From the NCBI GenBank assembly GCA_018660965.1, contig JABJJH010000027.1:1-27092 (forward strand): DNA of 27,092 nucleotides. Reading direction: 5' to 3'. The translations under genes and the position numbers were made by a program. Below, piece after piece: positions 15,633 through 23,768 of this stretch. The DNA comes from Rhodospirillaceae bacterium (GTDB taxonomy: Bacteria > Pseudomonadota > Alphaproteobacteria > UBA8366 > GCA-2717185). The notes beneath the pieces are model-generated. The model made no database searches and had not been told where the DNA came from. It worked only from the letters and a program-made list of their open reading frames with translations. Numbering within the stretch: the stretch's first letter is position 1; each line of letters starts with the position of its first letter.

Positions 15633-18395
15633 ATGGAAACGTTACGTAAAAAACGCAAAATCATCGACCGCACGGCGTTGATGGAAGCGGCGCACGAAGC
15701 GGTCGATCAAGGCGGGTCGGATCCAAACGCCGGTCTCCTCGATTGTTTCAGGGACGCGTTGCGGGCCGGTGAGGCGGAAGTGCGCTCTCGCTTCGAGGCC
15801 GACAAGGACGGCGCGTTGGCGGTGCAAGGGCAATGTTATCTGATGGATCAATTGATCCGCGCAATCCACGACATCGCGGCCGAACGAATTTACCGCGCGT
15901 CGAACCCGACATCGGGTGAACAATTGTGCATTGTCGCCTATGGCGGCTACGGGCGGGGGGAGTTGGCGCCGAAATCGGACCTCGATCTGTTGTTTTTGCT
16001 GCCCTACAAGCAGACGCCGCGCGGCGAGCAGATCGTCGAACATATGCTGTACATGCTGTGGGATCTGGGATTGAAGGTCGGGCACGCGACGCGGTCGGTG
16101 GAAGAATGTGTGCGCCAGGCGAAGGCGGACATCACCATTCGCACCGGCTTGCTGGAATGCCGCTATGTATGGGGCGAACAGAGCCTGTTTCTGGAATTGC
16201 GCCAGGAATTTTGGGACAATGTCGCAGCCGGGACCGAGAGCGATTTCGTCGAGGCCAAGCTTCATGAACGCGATGAACGGCACAAGCGAATGGGCGATTC
16301 CCGGTATGTGCTGGAACCCAATATCAAGGAAGGCAAGGGCGGCGCTCGCGACCTGCAGACGCTGTATTGGATCGGCAAGTATCTGTATCGGTTAAAGGAT
16401 GTCGCCGAGTTGATCGACAAAGGCGTCCTGACAAAGGCTGAAGTGGCGCTGTTCGACAAGGCGCAGAAATTTTTATGGTCGGTGCGGTGTCATCTGCACT
16501 ACCTGACCGGGCGGCCCGAAGAACGCCTGACCTTCGACGTTCAGCCGGAACTGGCGAGCCGCATGGGCTATACCGACCATGTGGGGACATCCGGCGTCGA
16601 GCGGTTCATGAAGCATTATTTTCTGATCGCCAAGGATGTCGGCGATTTGACGCGCATCTTTTGCGCCGCGCTGGAGGCCAGTCAGCACCGGCGATTCAGC
16701 TTGTCGCGCCTGACCTTGTGGCGTCGTGATTTTGAAGGCTTTCCCATCGAGGGCGGCTGGCTCAACGTTGCGTCGAAATCGACGTTCGCGGATCAGCCTA
16801 TCAATATGTTGCGGCTGTTCGAGGCGGCGCAGCGCGCGGAACTGGATATCCATCCCAACGCCCTTCAACTGGTGACCCGGAGTCTGCGCCGCATCAACCG
16901 GACGCTCCGCGATGACGCGGACGCGAACGCCATATTCATGCGGGTTCTGACGGCGAATCCTGATCCGGAAACCACCCTGCGACGGATGAACGAAGCGGGT
17001 GTGCTGGGTCGTTTCCTGCCGGATTTCGGTCGGGTCGTGGCGCAAATGCAATACGACATGTATCACGTCTACACCACCGATGAGCACACCATTCGCGCCA
17101 TTGGCATTTTGAACCAGATCGAGCGTGGCGAGCTCACGGACGAATTGCCGGTGTCCAGCAAGATTATTTCCAAGGTGCTGTCGCGCGAGGTTCTTTACGC
17201 CGCCGTGCTGCTGCATGATATCGCCAAGGGCCGCGGCGGAGACCATTCGATCCTCGGCGCGAAAATGGCCATCAAGATTTGCCCGCGCCTGGGGTTCACG
17301 GCGGAACAGACCGACACCATCGCCTGGCTGGTGCGCCATCACCTTGTCATGAGCGACACGGCCTTCAAGCGGGACTTGGACGACCCGAAGACCATTGAGG
17401 ATTTCGTGGCGCTGGTGCAGTCGCCGGAACGGTTGCGGCTGCTGCTGTGCCTGACGGCGGCCGATATTCGCGCGGTCGGGCCGGGACGCTGGAACAATTG
17501 GAAAGCGACCCTGCTGCGCGAAATTTATTATCGCTCCGAAGCGTTGATGTCTGGCGGCATGGCGGTTGAAAAAATCGACGATCGCGTCGCCTATGCGCAC
17601 GAAACGCTGTCCGCGAGACTATCCGATTGGCCGCAACAGGCGATCGAAGATCATTTGGGTCGCGGCCGACCGTCCTATTGGCTGGCGTATGACGTCGACG
17701 CGCAAAGGCGCCACGCAGACATCGTGCGCGACGCCGAGGAGAGCGGTTCCAGCCTGGCCATGGATGCGCGCGTCGATCCCGACAGGGCGATCACGGAATT
17801 AACGATTTATTCTTCGGACCATCCGGGCATGTTCCACGGTATCGCCGGCGCCATCGCGCTTAGCGGCGCGACCGTTGTGGACGCGCGGATCAATACGATG
17901 ACCAATGGCATGGCGCTGGACACGATTTCGATTCAGGACGCGGAGGGTCAGGCGGTCGATAATTCCCGAAATCTGGAGCGGCTGAAACATCGGATTGAAG
18001 AAGCGTTGAGAGGGCAGTTGCGCGTGGCGGCGGAAATTGGCAAGCGACCGCCAATGTCGAAACGGGAGCGTTTGTTTTCGGTGGCGCCGCGTGTTTTGAT
18101 CGATAATAAGGCGAGCAATACGAACACCGTGATCGAGGTCAACGGCCGTGACCGCGCCGGGCTGTTGTACGACGTCACCGGCGCCCTGTTTGATCTTGGG
18201 CTGCAAATATCGTCGGCCAAGATTTCCACCTTCGGCGAAGAAGTGGTCGACGTGTTTTACGTCAAGGATGTGTTCGGCATGAAGATCGACCATGTGGAAA
18301 AATTGAAGCAAATTCGGGAATCGCTGCTGGATGCGCTGCGCGACCCGGAGTCGCGCGACGCCGAGGCCAAGGGGGCTGTCGCGGCGGCTGAATAA
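15633..18395 (+). CDS. glnD: Bifunctional PII uridylyltransferase/uridylyl-removing enzyme GlnD
   Basis: A 920-residue protein with the full GlnD architecture. The nucleotidyltransferase motif is GGYGRGELAPKSDLDLLFL (104-122) with metal-binding D116 and D118. The HD domain that removes UMP has LLHDIAKGRGGDHS with H528/D529. Two ACT domains close the protein, at about 722-795 (ELTIYSSDHPGMFHGIAG) and 833-900 (VIEVNGRDRAGLLYDVTG), which bind glutamine. The enzyme uridylylates PII when glutamine is low and deuridylylates it when glutamine is high, so controlling glutamine synthetase and Ntr transcription. AGG lies about eight bases before the ATG. It sits between mutS and murJ, the usual alphaproteobacterial order. 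Confidence 0.97.
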   Translation: METLRKKRKIIDRTALMEAAHEAVDQGGSDPNAGLLDCFRDALRAGEAEVRSRFEADKDGALAVQGQCYLMDQLIRAIHDIAAERIYRASNPTSGEQLCIVAYGGYGRGELAPKSDLDLLFLLPYKQTPRGEQIVEHMLYMLWDLGLKVGHATRSVEECVRQAKADITIRTGLLECRYVWGEQSLFLELRQEFWDNVAAGTESDFVEAKLHERDERHKRMGDSRYVLEPNIKEGKGGARDLQTLYWIGKYLYRLKDVAELIDKGVLTKAEVALFDKAQKFLWSVRCHLHYLTGRPEERLTFDVQPELASRMGYTDHVGTSGVERFMKHYFLIAKDVGDLTRIFCAALEASQHRRFSLSRLTLWRRDFEGFPIEGGWLNVASKSTFADQPINMLRLFEAAQRAELDIHPNALQLVTRSLRRINRTLRDDADANAIFMRVLTANPDPETTLRRMNEAGVLGRFLPDFGRVVAQMQYDMYHVYTTDEHTIRAIGILNQIERGELTDELPVSSKIISKVLSREVLYAAVLLHDIAKGRGGDHSILGAKMAIKICPRLGFTAEQTDTIAWLVRHHLVMSDTAFKRDLDDPKTIEDFVALVQSPERLRLLLCLTAADIRAVGPGRWNNWKATLLREIYYRSEALMSGGMAVEKIDDRVAYAHETLSARLSDWPQQAIEDHLGRGRPSYWLAYDVDAQRRHADIVRDAEESGSSLAMDARVDPDRAITELTIYSSDHPGMFHGIAGAIALSGATVVDARINTMTNGMALDTISIQDAEGQAVDNSRNLERLKHRIEEALRGQLRVAAEIGKRPPMSKRERLFSVAPRVLIDNKASNTNTVIEVNGRDRAGLLYDVTGALFDLGLQISSAKISTFGEEVVDVFYVKDVFGMKIDHVEKLKQIRESLLDALRDPESRDAEAKGAVAAAE

Positions 18396-18452
18396 ACCGG
18401 GACGAACATCACGCGCTTCGAACGCCCGCCTTTTTCCCGCCTGAATCCTTGG

Positions 18453-18458
18453 TATAAC
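18453..18458 (+). promoter_or_regulatory. Possible -10 hexamer of murJ, very close to the start codon
   Basis: TATAAC, one base from the sigma-70 consensus, ends six bases before the murJ ATG at 18465. Used as a -10 it would place the transcript start at or beside the ATG, giving a leaderless or nearly leaderless mRNA. The -35 region (about 18430-18436, CTTTTTC) is a poor match. No Shine-Dalgarno is visible before this ATG, which agrees with the idea but does not prove it. Confidence 0.4.
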
Positions 18459-18464
18459 AAACGC

Positions 18465-20027
18465 ATGGCGCTTTTTCGATCTATCGTCACCGTTGGCGGC
18501 TGGACCATGGTCAGCCGCGTTCTGGGGTTTGTCCGCGATATTCTGATCGCCGGGGTCTTTGGCGCGTCGATGGGCGCGGATGCGTTTTTCGTCGCCTTCA
18601 AGTTTCCGAATTTCTTTCGCCGTCTGTTCGCCGAAGGCGCCTTCAACGCGGCTTTCGTGCCGTTGTTCGCCGGACGCCTGGCCGAAGACGGCAAACGCGC
18701 GGCGCTGGACTTCGCCGCCGAAGCCGCCGCCGTCCTGACGACGACGTTGCTGGCTTTCACGGTGGCGGCGCTGTTGGCCATGCCTTGGCTTATGTACGTC
18801 ATCGCGCCCGGGTTCGTCGACCAACCTGACAAATTCCAACTCACCATCGAGCTGACGCAAATCACCTTTCCCTATTTGCTGTTTATGGCGTTGATCGCCT
18901 TGATGGGTGGGATGCTGAATTCATTGCATCGCTTCGCCGCCGTGGCGGCGGCGCCAATCGTGTTGAACATCGTGTTGATCGTCGCCTTGTTGGCGGTGCG
19001 TCAGGGGGTTCTTCCTGACAGCGTGTTTCCGTCGTCGGGTCATGCGTTGGCCTGGGGGGTGTTCGGGGCGGGCGTGGCGCAATTTATCTGGATCGCCTAC
19101 GCCTGTAACCGGGCCAATATCATGTTTCACCTGCCGCGACCAAGATTGTCGCCAGGCGTGCGCAAACTGATTGCCTTGATGGTCCCGGGAATCATCGGCG
19201 CCGGTGTGGTGCAGATCAATCTGGTCATTGACGTCATCCTCGCCTCGACCTTGGCCGAAGGGTCGGTGTCGTATCTTTACTATGCGGACCGCGTGAACCA
19301 ATTGCCATTGGGCGTTGTCGGCGTCGCCATCGGGGTTGTGCTGTTGCCGTTGTTGACGCGGCAATTGCGCGGCGGGGAGGCCGAGGCGGCGCGCGACAGC
19401 CAGAACCGCGCAATCGAATTCGCCTTGATGTTGAGCGCGCCGGCGACCGCCGCATTGATTGTCGCGCCGGACGCCATTGTCACGGTCCTGTTTCAACGCG
19501 GCGAATTCGACGCCGCCGCCGCCGCCGCGACCGCCGCCGCGCTGCGCGCTTTCGCCGTCGGGCTTCCGGCTTATGTGTTGATCAAGTCGTTGACGCCGGG
19601 CTACTTCGCGCGGCAGGACACCAGGACGCCGGTGAAAATTGCGGTCGTCGCGGTGGCGTTGAACATTGTCCTGGCGTTGATTCTGATGCGGTTCATGGCG
19701 CATGCGGGCATTGCGTTGGCGACGGCGCTGGCGGCGTGGTTGAACGCAATTGTGCTGGGCGTCGTGCTGTTGCGCCGGGGACATCTGTCCTTTGACGCGC
19801 GGTTGCGCCGCCGCGCGCCGCGCATCGTGGCGGCGGCGGCGCTGATGGGGGCGGTGGTGTTTTGGGGAACCGAATGGCTCGCCGCACCGTTGGCGGGGAC
19901 GGAAGGATCGCGCGTCGTGGCCTTGGCGGCTTTGGTGGCGGTGGGTCTCGTCGCATTCGCATTGTTAGCTCGAATCCTGGGCGCCTTCCGGCTTGATGAC
20001 GTGAAGGCGGCGTTTTCCAAAACCTGA
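18465..20027 (+). CDS. murJ: Lipid II flippase MurJ (MviN family)
   Basis: A 520-residue polytopic inner-membrane protein with about 14 helices, in the expected size range. The hallmark N-terminal motifs are present: SRVLGFVRD (17-25) and FRRLFAEGAFNAAFVP (51-66). These line the central cavity in MurJ structures and contain essential arginines. It moves lipid-linked peptidoglycan precursor from the cytoplasmic to the periplasmic face. It lies 69 bp after glnD and before trpS. No Shine-Dalgarno precedes the ATG, while a TATAAC lies just upstream. A candidate terminator follows the stop. The C-terminal helices are rich in Ala, Val and Leu, with a weakly basic tail. Confidence 0.96.
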   Translation: MALFRSIVTVGGWTMVSRVLGFVRDILIAGVFGASMGADAFFVAFKFPNFFRRLFAEGAFNAAFVPLFAGRLAEDGKRAALDFAAEAAAVLTTTLLAFTVAALLAMPWLMYVIAPGFVDQPDKFQLTIELTQITFPYLLFMALIALMGGMLNSLHRFAAVAAAPIVLNIVLIVALLAVRQGVLPDSVFPSSGHALAWGVFGAGVAQFIWIAYACNRANIMFHLPRPRLSPGVRKLIALMVPGIIGAGVVQINLVIDVILASTLAEGSVSYLYYADRVNQLPLGVVGVAIGVVLLPLLTRQLRGGEAEAARDSQNRAIEFALMLSAPATAALIVAPDAIVTVLFQRGEFDAAAAAATAAALRAFAVGLPAYVLIKSLTPGYFARQDTRTPVKIAVVAVALNIVLALILMRFMAHAGIALATALAAWLNAIVLGVVLLRRGHLSFDARLRRRAPRIVAAAALMGAVVFWGTEWLAAPLAGTEGSRVVALAALVAVGLVAFALLARILGAFRLDDVKAAFSKT

Positions 20028-20068
20028 ACCCGGTCGCGCATCGCCGCTCCCTTTGACGGGTGCTTTTT
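20028..20068 (+). terminator. Candidate intrinsic terminator of murJ
   Basis: ACCCGGTC (20028-20035) can pair with GACGGGT (20055-20061) with one bulged G across a 19-base loop, and five T's follow at 20064-20068. The loop is large, so strength is uncertain. Its position directly after the murJ stop and ahead of a good trpS promoter supports the call. Confidence 0.4.
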
Positions 20069-20081
20069 GGTTCGGGCCCTC

Positions 20082-20110
20082 TTGACCAAGCAGCGCGCGG
20101 CGGTGATAAC
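20082..20110 (+). promoter_or_regulatory. Sigma-70-type promoter of trpS
   Basis: TTGACC (20082-20087, five of six bases of the -35 consensus) is separated by exactly 17 bp from GATAAC (20105-20110, four of six bases of the -10 consensus). Transcription would start near 20117, leaving a leader of about 26 nt before the trpS ATG. This suggests trpS and the genes after it are transcribed independently of murJ. Confidence 0.6.
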
Positions 20111-20142
20111 TCGCCGCTTCGCGCAACCTGTGGACAAATCCA

Positions 20143-21138
20143 ATGGAACGTATCTTCTCCGGCGTCCAGCCGACCGGCGATCTTCATCTCGGCAACTATC
20201 TTGGCGCCATTCGCAATTTCGTGCGCCTTCAGGATGATTACGATTGCGTTTATTGCGTGGTGGATTTGCACGCCATCACGGTGTGGCAGGATCCCGATGA
20301 ACTGCGCCGCAGCATCCGCGAAGTGACCGCCGCATTCATCGCCGCTGGAATCGATCCGAAAAAAAGCATCGTCTTCAACCAGTCGCGCAATCCGAACCAC
20401 GCGGAACTGGCCTGGGTCTTCAACTGCGTCGCTCGTCTTGGCTGGTTGAATCGCATGACCCAGTTCAAGGAAAAGGCGGGTAAAAACCGCGAAAACGCCT
20501 CGGTCGGCCTGTACGCCTACCCAAACCTCATGGCCGCCGACATTTTGGCGTACAAGGCGACGCATGTGCCGGTCGGCGAAGACCAGAAACAACATCTGGA
20601 GTTGTGCCGGGACATCGCGCAAAAGTTCAACAATGATTATGGCGCCGATTTTTTCCCAATCACCGAACCGTTGATCCTGGGTGAGGCGACCCGGGTCATG
20701 TCGCTGCGCGACGGGACGAAGAAGATGTCCAAGTCGGACCCGTCGAAACTCAGCCGCATCAACCTGACCGACGGTCCGGACGACATCGCGCAGAAAATTC
20801 GCAAGGCGCGCACCGATTCGGCGCCATTACCGAGCGAACCGGGTGGGTTTGAAGGCCGCCCCGAAGCCGAAAATTTAATCGGCATCTACGCGGCCTTGTC
20901 TGATTTAAACCGTGACGCGGTCCTTTCGGAGGTTGGCGGTATGATGTTCGCCGACTTCAAGGCGCGATTGATTGACAAGGCGGTCGAGGTTCTGGGTCCG
21001 ATAGGATTGGAAATGCAGCGTTTGCTTGGCGACAGTGACTATATTGATTCGGTCCTGTCGGACGGCGGCGCGCGCGCGCGTGCGATATCCCAGCCGATCC
21101 TGGACGATTTATACGATATTGTCGGGTTGGCGCGTTGA
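20143..21138 (+). CDS. trpS: Tryptophanyl-tRNA synthetase
   Basis: A 331-residue class I aminoacyl-tRNA synthetase of the bacterial TrpRS type. The HIGH-equivalent is TGDLHLGNYLGA (11-22) and the KMSKS loop is intact at 194-198 (KMSKSDPSK). The substrate region PNLMAADILAYKATHVPVGE, typical of TrpRS, precedes it. The enzyme charges tRNA-Trp with tryptophan using ATP in the cytoplasm. It begins about 26 nt after the predicted transcript start, with GTGGA eight bases before the ATG. The order murJ - trpS is conserved in alphaproteobacteria. A 57-bp gap separates it from the DUF2333 gene. Confidence 0.97.
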   Translation: MERIFSGVQPTGDLHLGNYLGAIRNFVRLQDDYDCVYCVVDLHAITVWQDPDELRRSIREVTAAFIAAGIDPKKSIVFNQSRNPNHAELAWVFNCVARLGWLNRMTQFKEKAGKNRENASVGLYAYPNLMAADILAYKATHVPVGEDQKQHLELCRDIAQKFNNDYGADFFPITEPLILGEATRVMSLRDGTKKMSKSDPSKLSRINLTDGPDDIAQKIRKARTDSAPLPSEPGGFEGRPEAENLIGIYAALSDLNRDAVLSEVGGMMFADFKARLIDKAVEVLGPIGLEMQRLLGDSDYIDSVLSDGGARARAISQPILDDLYDIVGLAR

Positions 21139-21195
21139 CGACATCCCTTGCAGCGGGCCTTGCGGCGGGCGCCGCCGATACACACTTGAATTATC

Positions 21196-22227
21196 ATGAC
21201 TGACGATAAAGCGATTCCCAGTAAATCGAATTGGCGTGGGGGGATGCTCCGCCTTCCAGGCGACGGGTCGATGCGCGCCCTGGCGCTGCGTGTGGCCGGT
21301 GTCCTGCTCGTGGCGGTCTTGCTGTATTATCCCGTTGGCATGGCCCTAATCCACAATGTCGATAACGACCTGGATTTCATGGCGCCTGAAGCGGCGACCT
21401 CCCCGGAAACGTCTCCGACCGAAAAGAAACGCGGCGCGAAAATGGCGGGCGAAAGCCAAGCCGTCGCTGTCGCCGCCGGTTTGATCGAGCGGGAAACCGA
21501 TATCAACCGGTGGACCATGAACGATCCGTTTTTTCTGCCTGGCGCGGCGCTCGATAATATGCCGAACTTTCAACAGGGCGTCATTTACGCGATGTCCCGA
21601 TTCGCCATTGAAATGACCGATCAGATCGGTCGAATTCGCGGATCCAGCCAGGTCGATAAAGACCTGGACTCCGCCGCCGGACGGCTGAAGTTTCCGGGCG
21701 ATATCTGGTATTTTGACATCGCGACATCGTGGGCCCCGGCGACGCCGTCGGAACAACACTATCGCGCCGCGCGCAAGGCGTTGGTCGCCTATAACCGCCG
21801 TTTGGCCGCCGGTGAGGCGGTGTTCGAGCGCCGCGCGGACAATTTACAAATCACGCTGGAACGCATCACCGCCGACCTTGGGTCGGCGTCCGCGATAATT
21901 GAAGAGCATGTCTCCAACGGCGCCTGGTTTATGGATTTTGACGCCGACGACATATTTTACCGCACCCAGGGCAGACTTTATGGATATGCGCTTATTTTGC
22001 GGGGCCTGCGCGCCGATTTCCAACCGGTGATCGAGGAACGCGAGCTTGGCGCGGCGTGGGACCAGATGTTGGAATCCTTCCGCGCGGCGTCCGCGCTGGA
22101 CCCATTGATTGTCGTCAACGGCGCCCCGGATGGCGCGCTTCTGCCGAGCCATTTGGCGGCGCAAGGGTTTTATCTGCTGCGTGCGCGCACCCAGCTTAAG
22201 GAAATAGCGAATATCCTGTTGAAGTAG
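21196..22227 (+). CDS. DUF2333 family membrane-anchored protein of unknown function
   Basis: A 343-residue protein that I recognise as DUF2333 (PF10095), a proteobacterial family without a known biochemical role. A basic cytoplasmic tail is followed by one membrane segment at about 29-52 (VAGVLLVAVLLYYPVGMALI). The rest is soluble and should face the periplasm. A low-complexity Glu/Thr/Pro/Lys linker (about 65-85) separates the anchor from the main domain, which contains NRWTMNDPFFLPGAALDNMPNF in two parts and conserved Trp/Tyr-rich stretches around 168-190. No catalytic motif is recognisable. It lies between trpS and the universal stress gene in the same direction, with gaps of 57 and 118 bp, so it may be part of a trpS-driven transcript. 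Confidence 0.85.
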   Translation: MTDDKAIPSKSNWRGGMLRLPGDGSMRALALRVAGVLLVAVLLYYPVGMALIHNVDNDLDFMAPEAATSPETSPTEKKRGAKMAGESQAVAVAAGLIERETDINRWTMNDPFFLPGAALDNMPNFQQGVIYAMSRFAIEMTDQIGRIRGSSQVDKDLDSAAGRLKFPGDIWYFDIATSWAPATPSEQHYRAARKALVAYNRRLAAGEAVFERRADNLQITLERITADLGSASAIIEEHVSNGAWFMDFDADDIFYRTQGRLYGYALILRGLRADFQPVIEERELGAAWDQMLESFRAASALDPLIVVNGAPDGALLPSHLAAQGFYLLRARTQLKEIANILLK

Positions 22228-22345
22228 GACGGGCGGCGACTATCTGACGTTTCTATCGGCTGCTTTTGGGGGCGCTCAACTTCAGCGGTTGCGAATTGCG
22301 CGGATGAAATGGCAGGATGCGCCGTTACCGACAGAAAGGAACATC

Positions 22346-22846
22346 ATGGCTCAACCCGACGATAAGGTCGTGTCGCATGACGGCAAGGAGCGCGTGTTTC
22401 TTGTCGTCGCGGATGAAAGCGAGGAAATGAAGGTAGCGCTTCATTTCGCCTGCCGCCGCGCCCGGCGGACCGGTGGTCGCGTCGCTTTGTTGCATGTTCA
22501 GGAACCCGCCGATTTCCAGCATTGGGTGTCGGTCGGGGAAATCATGCGCGAGGAAAACCGCGAAGCGGCCGAAGAGTTGTTGCAGGAACTGTCCACCGAG
22601 GTTGCGTCGTGGTCCGGCGGCGTTCCCACCTATTTCATGCGTGAAGGCGACCGTCGCGAGGAATTGGTTAAATTGTTGGAGGAAGAGCCGACCATCTCGG
22701 TTGTCGTGTTGGCCGCCAGCGTTAGCGGTGGCGGACCGGGTCCCCTTATCAGCTATATGCTCGAAAAAGGCGCCAGCCAATTAAACGTGCCGATTACGAT
22801 TGTGCCGGGCTCATTGAGCGATGACGACATCATCGGGCTTACCTGA
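22346..22846 (+). CDS. Universal stress protein family protein
   Basis: A 166-residue single UspA-like domain. The first strand (RVFLVVADESEEMKVALHFACRRARRTGG in two halves, residues 16-44) and the second strand with ALLHVQEP (47-54) are typical. The C-terminal ATP-loop region GGGPGPLISYMLEKGASQLNVPITIVPG (128-155, quoted with its key glycines) is only a loose match to the canonical G-x2-G-x9-G(S/T) motif, so ATP binding is uncertain. The start at 22346 is preferred to an in-frame ATG at 22289 because AGGA lies about seven bases upstream and the fold begins soon after. A usp-nfuA pair after trpS is known from other alphaproteobacteria. The stop is followed by an A+T-rich stretch. Confidence 0.88.
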   Translation: MAQPDDKVVSHDGKERVFLVVADESEEMKVALHFACRRARRTGGRVALLHVQEPADFQHWVSVGEIMREENREAAEELLQELSTEVASWSGGVPTYFMREGDRREELVKLLEEEPTISVVVLAASVSGGGPGPLISYMLEKGASQLNVPITIVPGSLSDDDIIGLT

Positions 22847-22860
22847 AATTTGAGCGAATC

Positions 22861-22990
22861 GAGTTAATATATGAGCTATTAACTAAGATTTTATTAAAAA
22901 ATATGGGACAAGTTGTCGCGTCTTTTAAGTAAATTTTTTCATCATTTAATCATCTATAACCTGTTGTTAATAAACGATTAAAATATTTAT
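22861..22990 (+). other. A+T-rich intergenic stretch upstream of nfuA, with a small hairpin
   Basis: By hand count, only 29 of 130 bases are G or C, against well over half G+C in the neighbouring genes. It begins 15 bases after the usp stop. A perfect 8-bp inverted repeat (AGTTAATA and TATTAACT, 22862-22869 and 22877-22884, seven-base loop) could act as a weak usp terminator. I see no open reading frame with a ribosome binding site and no tRNA. Several weak -10-like hexamers (for example TATAAC near 22965) are present but none has a good -35. The remaining 22991-23104 is of ordinary composition and leads into nfuA. Confidence 0.6.
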
Positions 22991-23104
22991 TTGCCGGCTT
23001 TGGCTCCCACCGCAACCGCCTTCCGCATGTTCACTGCACTTGATTTGAGTCCCAAACTCGACCATTTCTAGCTTCGCAGAGTGTGGAATTTATGGAGCGA
23101 GCGG

Positions 23105-23656
23105 ATGTTTATTCAAACCGAACAAACACCGAATCCGGCGACGTTGAAGTTTTTGCCGGGCGTGACAGTGATGGATGCAGGCACGGCGGATTTCACCGAC
23201 GCCGCGAATGCGGCTGAACGGTCTCCGTTGGCGGGCAATCTATTTGGCGTCGATGGCGTGGCGGCTGTGTTCTTCGGCCAGGACTTCATCACCATCACCA
23301 AGGACCCCGATATTGATTGGTATGTGTTGAAGCCCGCTATTCTTGGCGTGGTGATGGAGCACTTCACGGTCGGCGCGCCAGTCATGAACGATACCGATGA
23401 CGCCACCGGGGTCAGCGCCGAGGACGACGACGAAGTGGTCGTCCAAATCAAGGAATTGATCGATACGCGTGTGCGGCCCGCCGTTGCGCAAGATGGTGGC
23501 GATATTGTGTTCCACAGTTTCGAGGAAGGCGTCGTGTTCTTACGGATGCAGGGTGCGTGCGCTGGCTGCCCAAGCTCCACCGCGACATTGAAAATGGGCA
23601 TTGAAAACATGCTTCGCCATTACATCCCCGAAGTGCTTGAGGTGCGACCCGTCTAA
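23105..23656 (+). CDS. nfuA: NfuA/NifU-like Fe-S cluster carrier protein
   Basis: A 183-residue two-domain scaffold. The N-terminal Nfu domain (about 1-90) starts with the family hallmark FIQTEQTPNPATLKFLPG. The C-terminal NifU domain (about 111-180) has VRPAVAQDGGDIVF and the cluster-ligating CxxC at C152/C155 (GACAGCPSS). Such proteins accept Fe-S clusters and pass them to apo-enzymes. The two domains are joined by an acidic linker (about 95-112). The start at 23105 is chosen because GGAG lies seven bases upstream and the conserved sequence begins at residue 2; the upstream in-frame ATG at 23081 has no support. In many alphaproteobacteria tsaB and rimI follow nfuA, but here a Bax-like gene does. 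Confidence 0.95.
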   Translation: MFIQTEQTPNPATLKFLPGVTVMDAGTADFTDAANAAERSPLAGNLFGVDGVAAVFFGQDFITITKDPDIDWYVLKPAILGVVMEHFTVGAPVMNDTDDATGVSAEDDDEVVVQIKELIDTRVRPAVAQDGGDIVFHSFEEGVVFLRMQGACAGCPSSTATLKMGIENMLRHYIPEVLEVRPV

Positions 23657-23768
23657 CGCCGACGGGACATGCGGCTTTTAAATAGCAAAACTACAAAATT
23701 TAACGAGCGACCTGAAAAACAATAAACCAGCCGCCTACGGAATTGGCGGTGAACAAGGAAAATTTAAT

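Noticed and set aside
22289..22345. Upstream start for the universal stress protein
   Set aside because: No ribosome binding site; the ATG at 22346 has AGGA at good spacing and the fold starts there.
23648..23666. Six-pair stem CCCGTC/GACGGG across the nfuA stop codon as a terminator
   Set aside because: Short stem, overlaps the coding end, and the nearest T-run is ten bases away.
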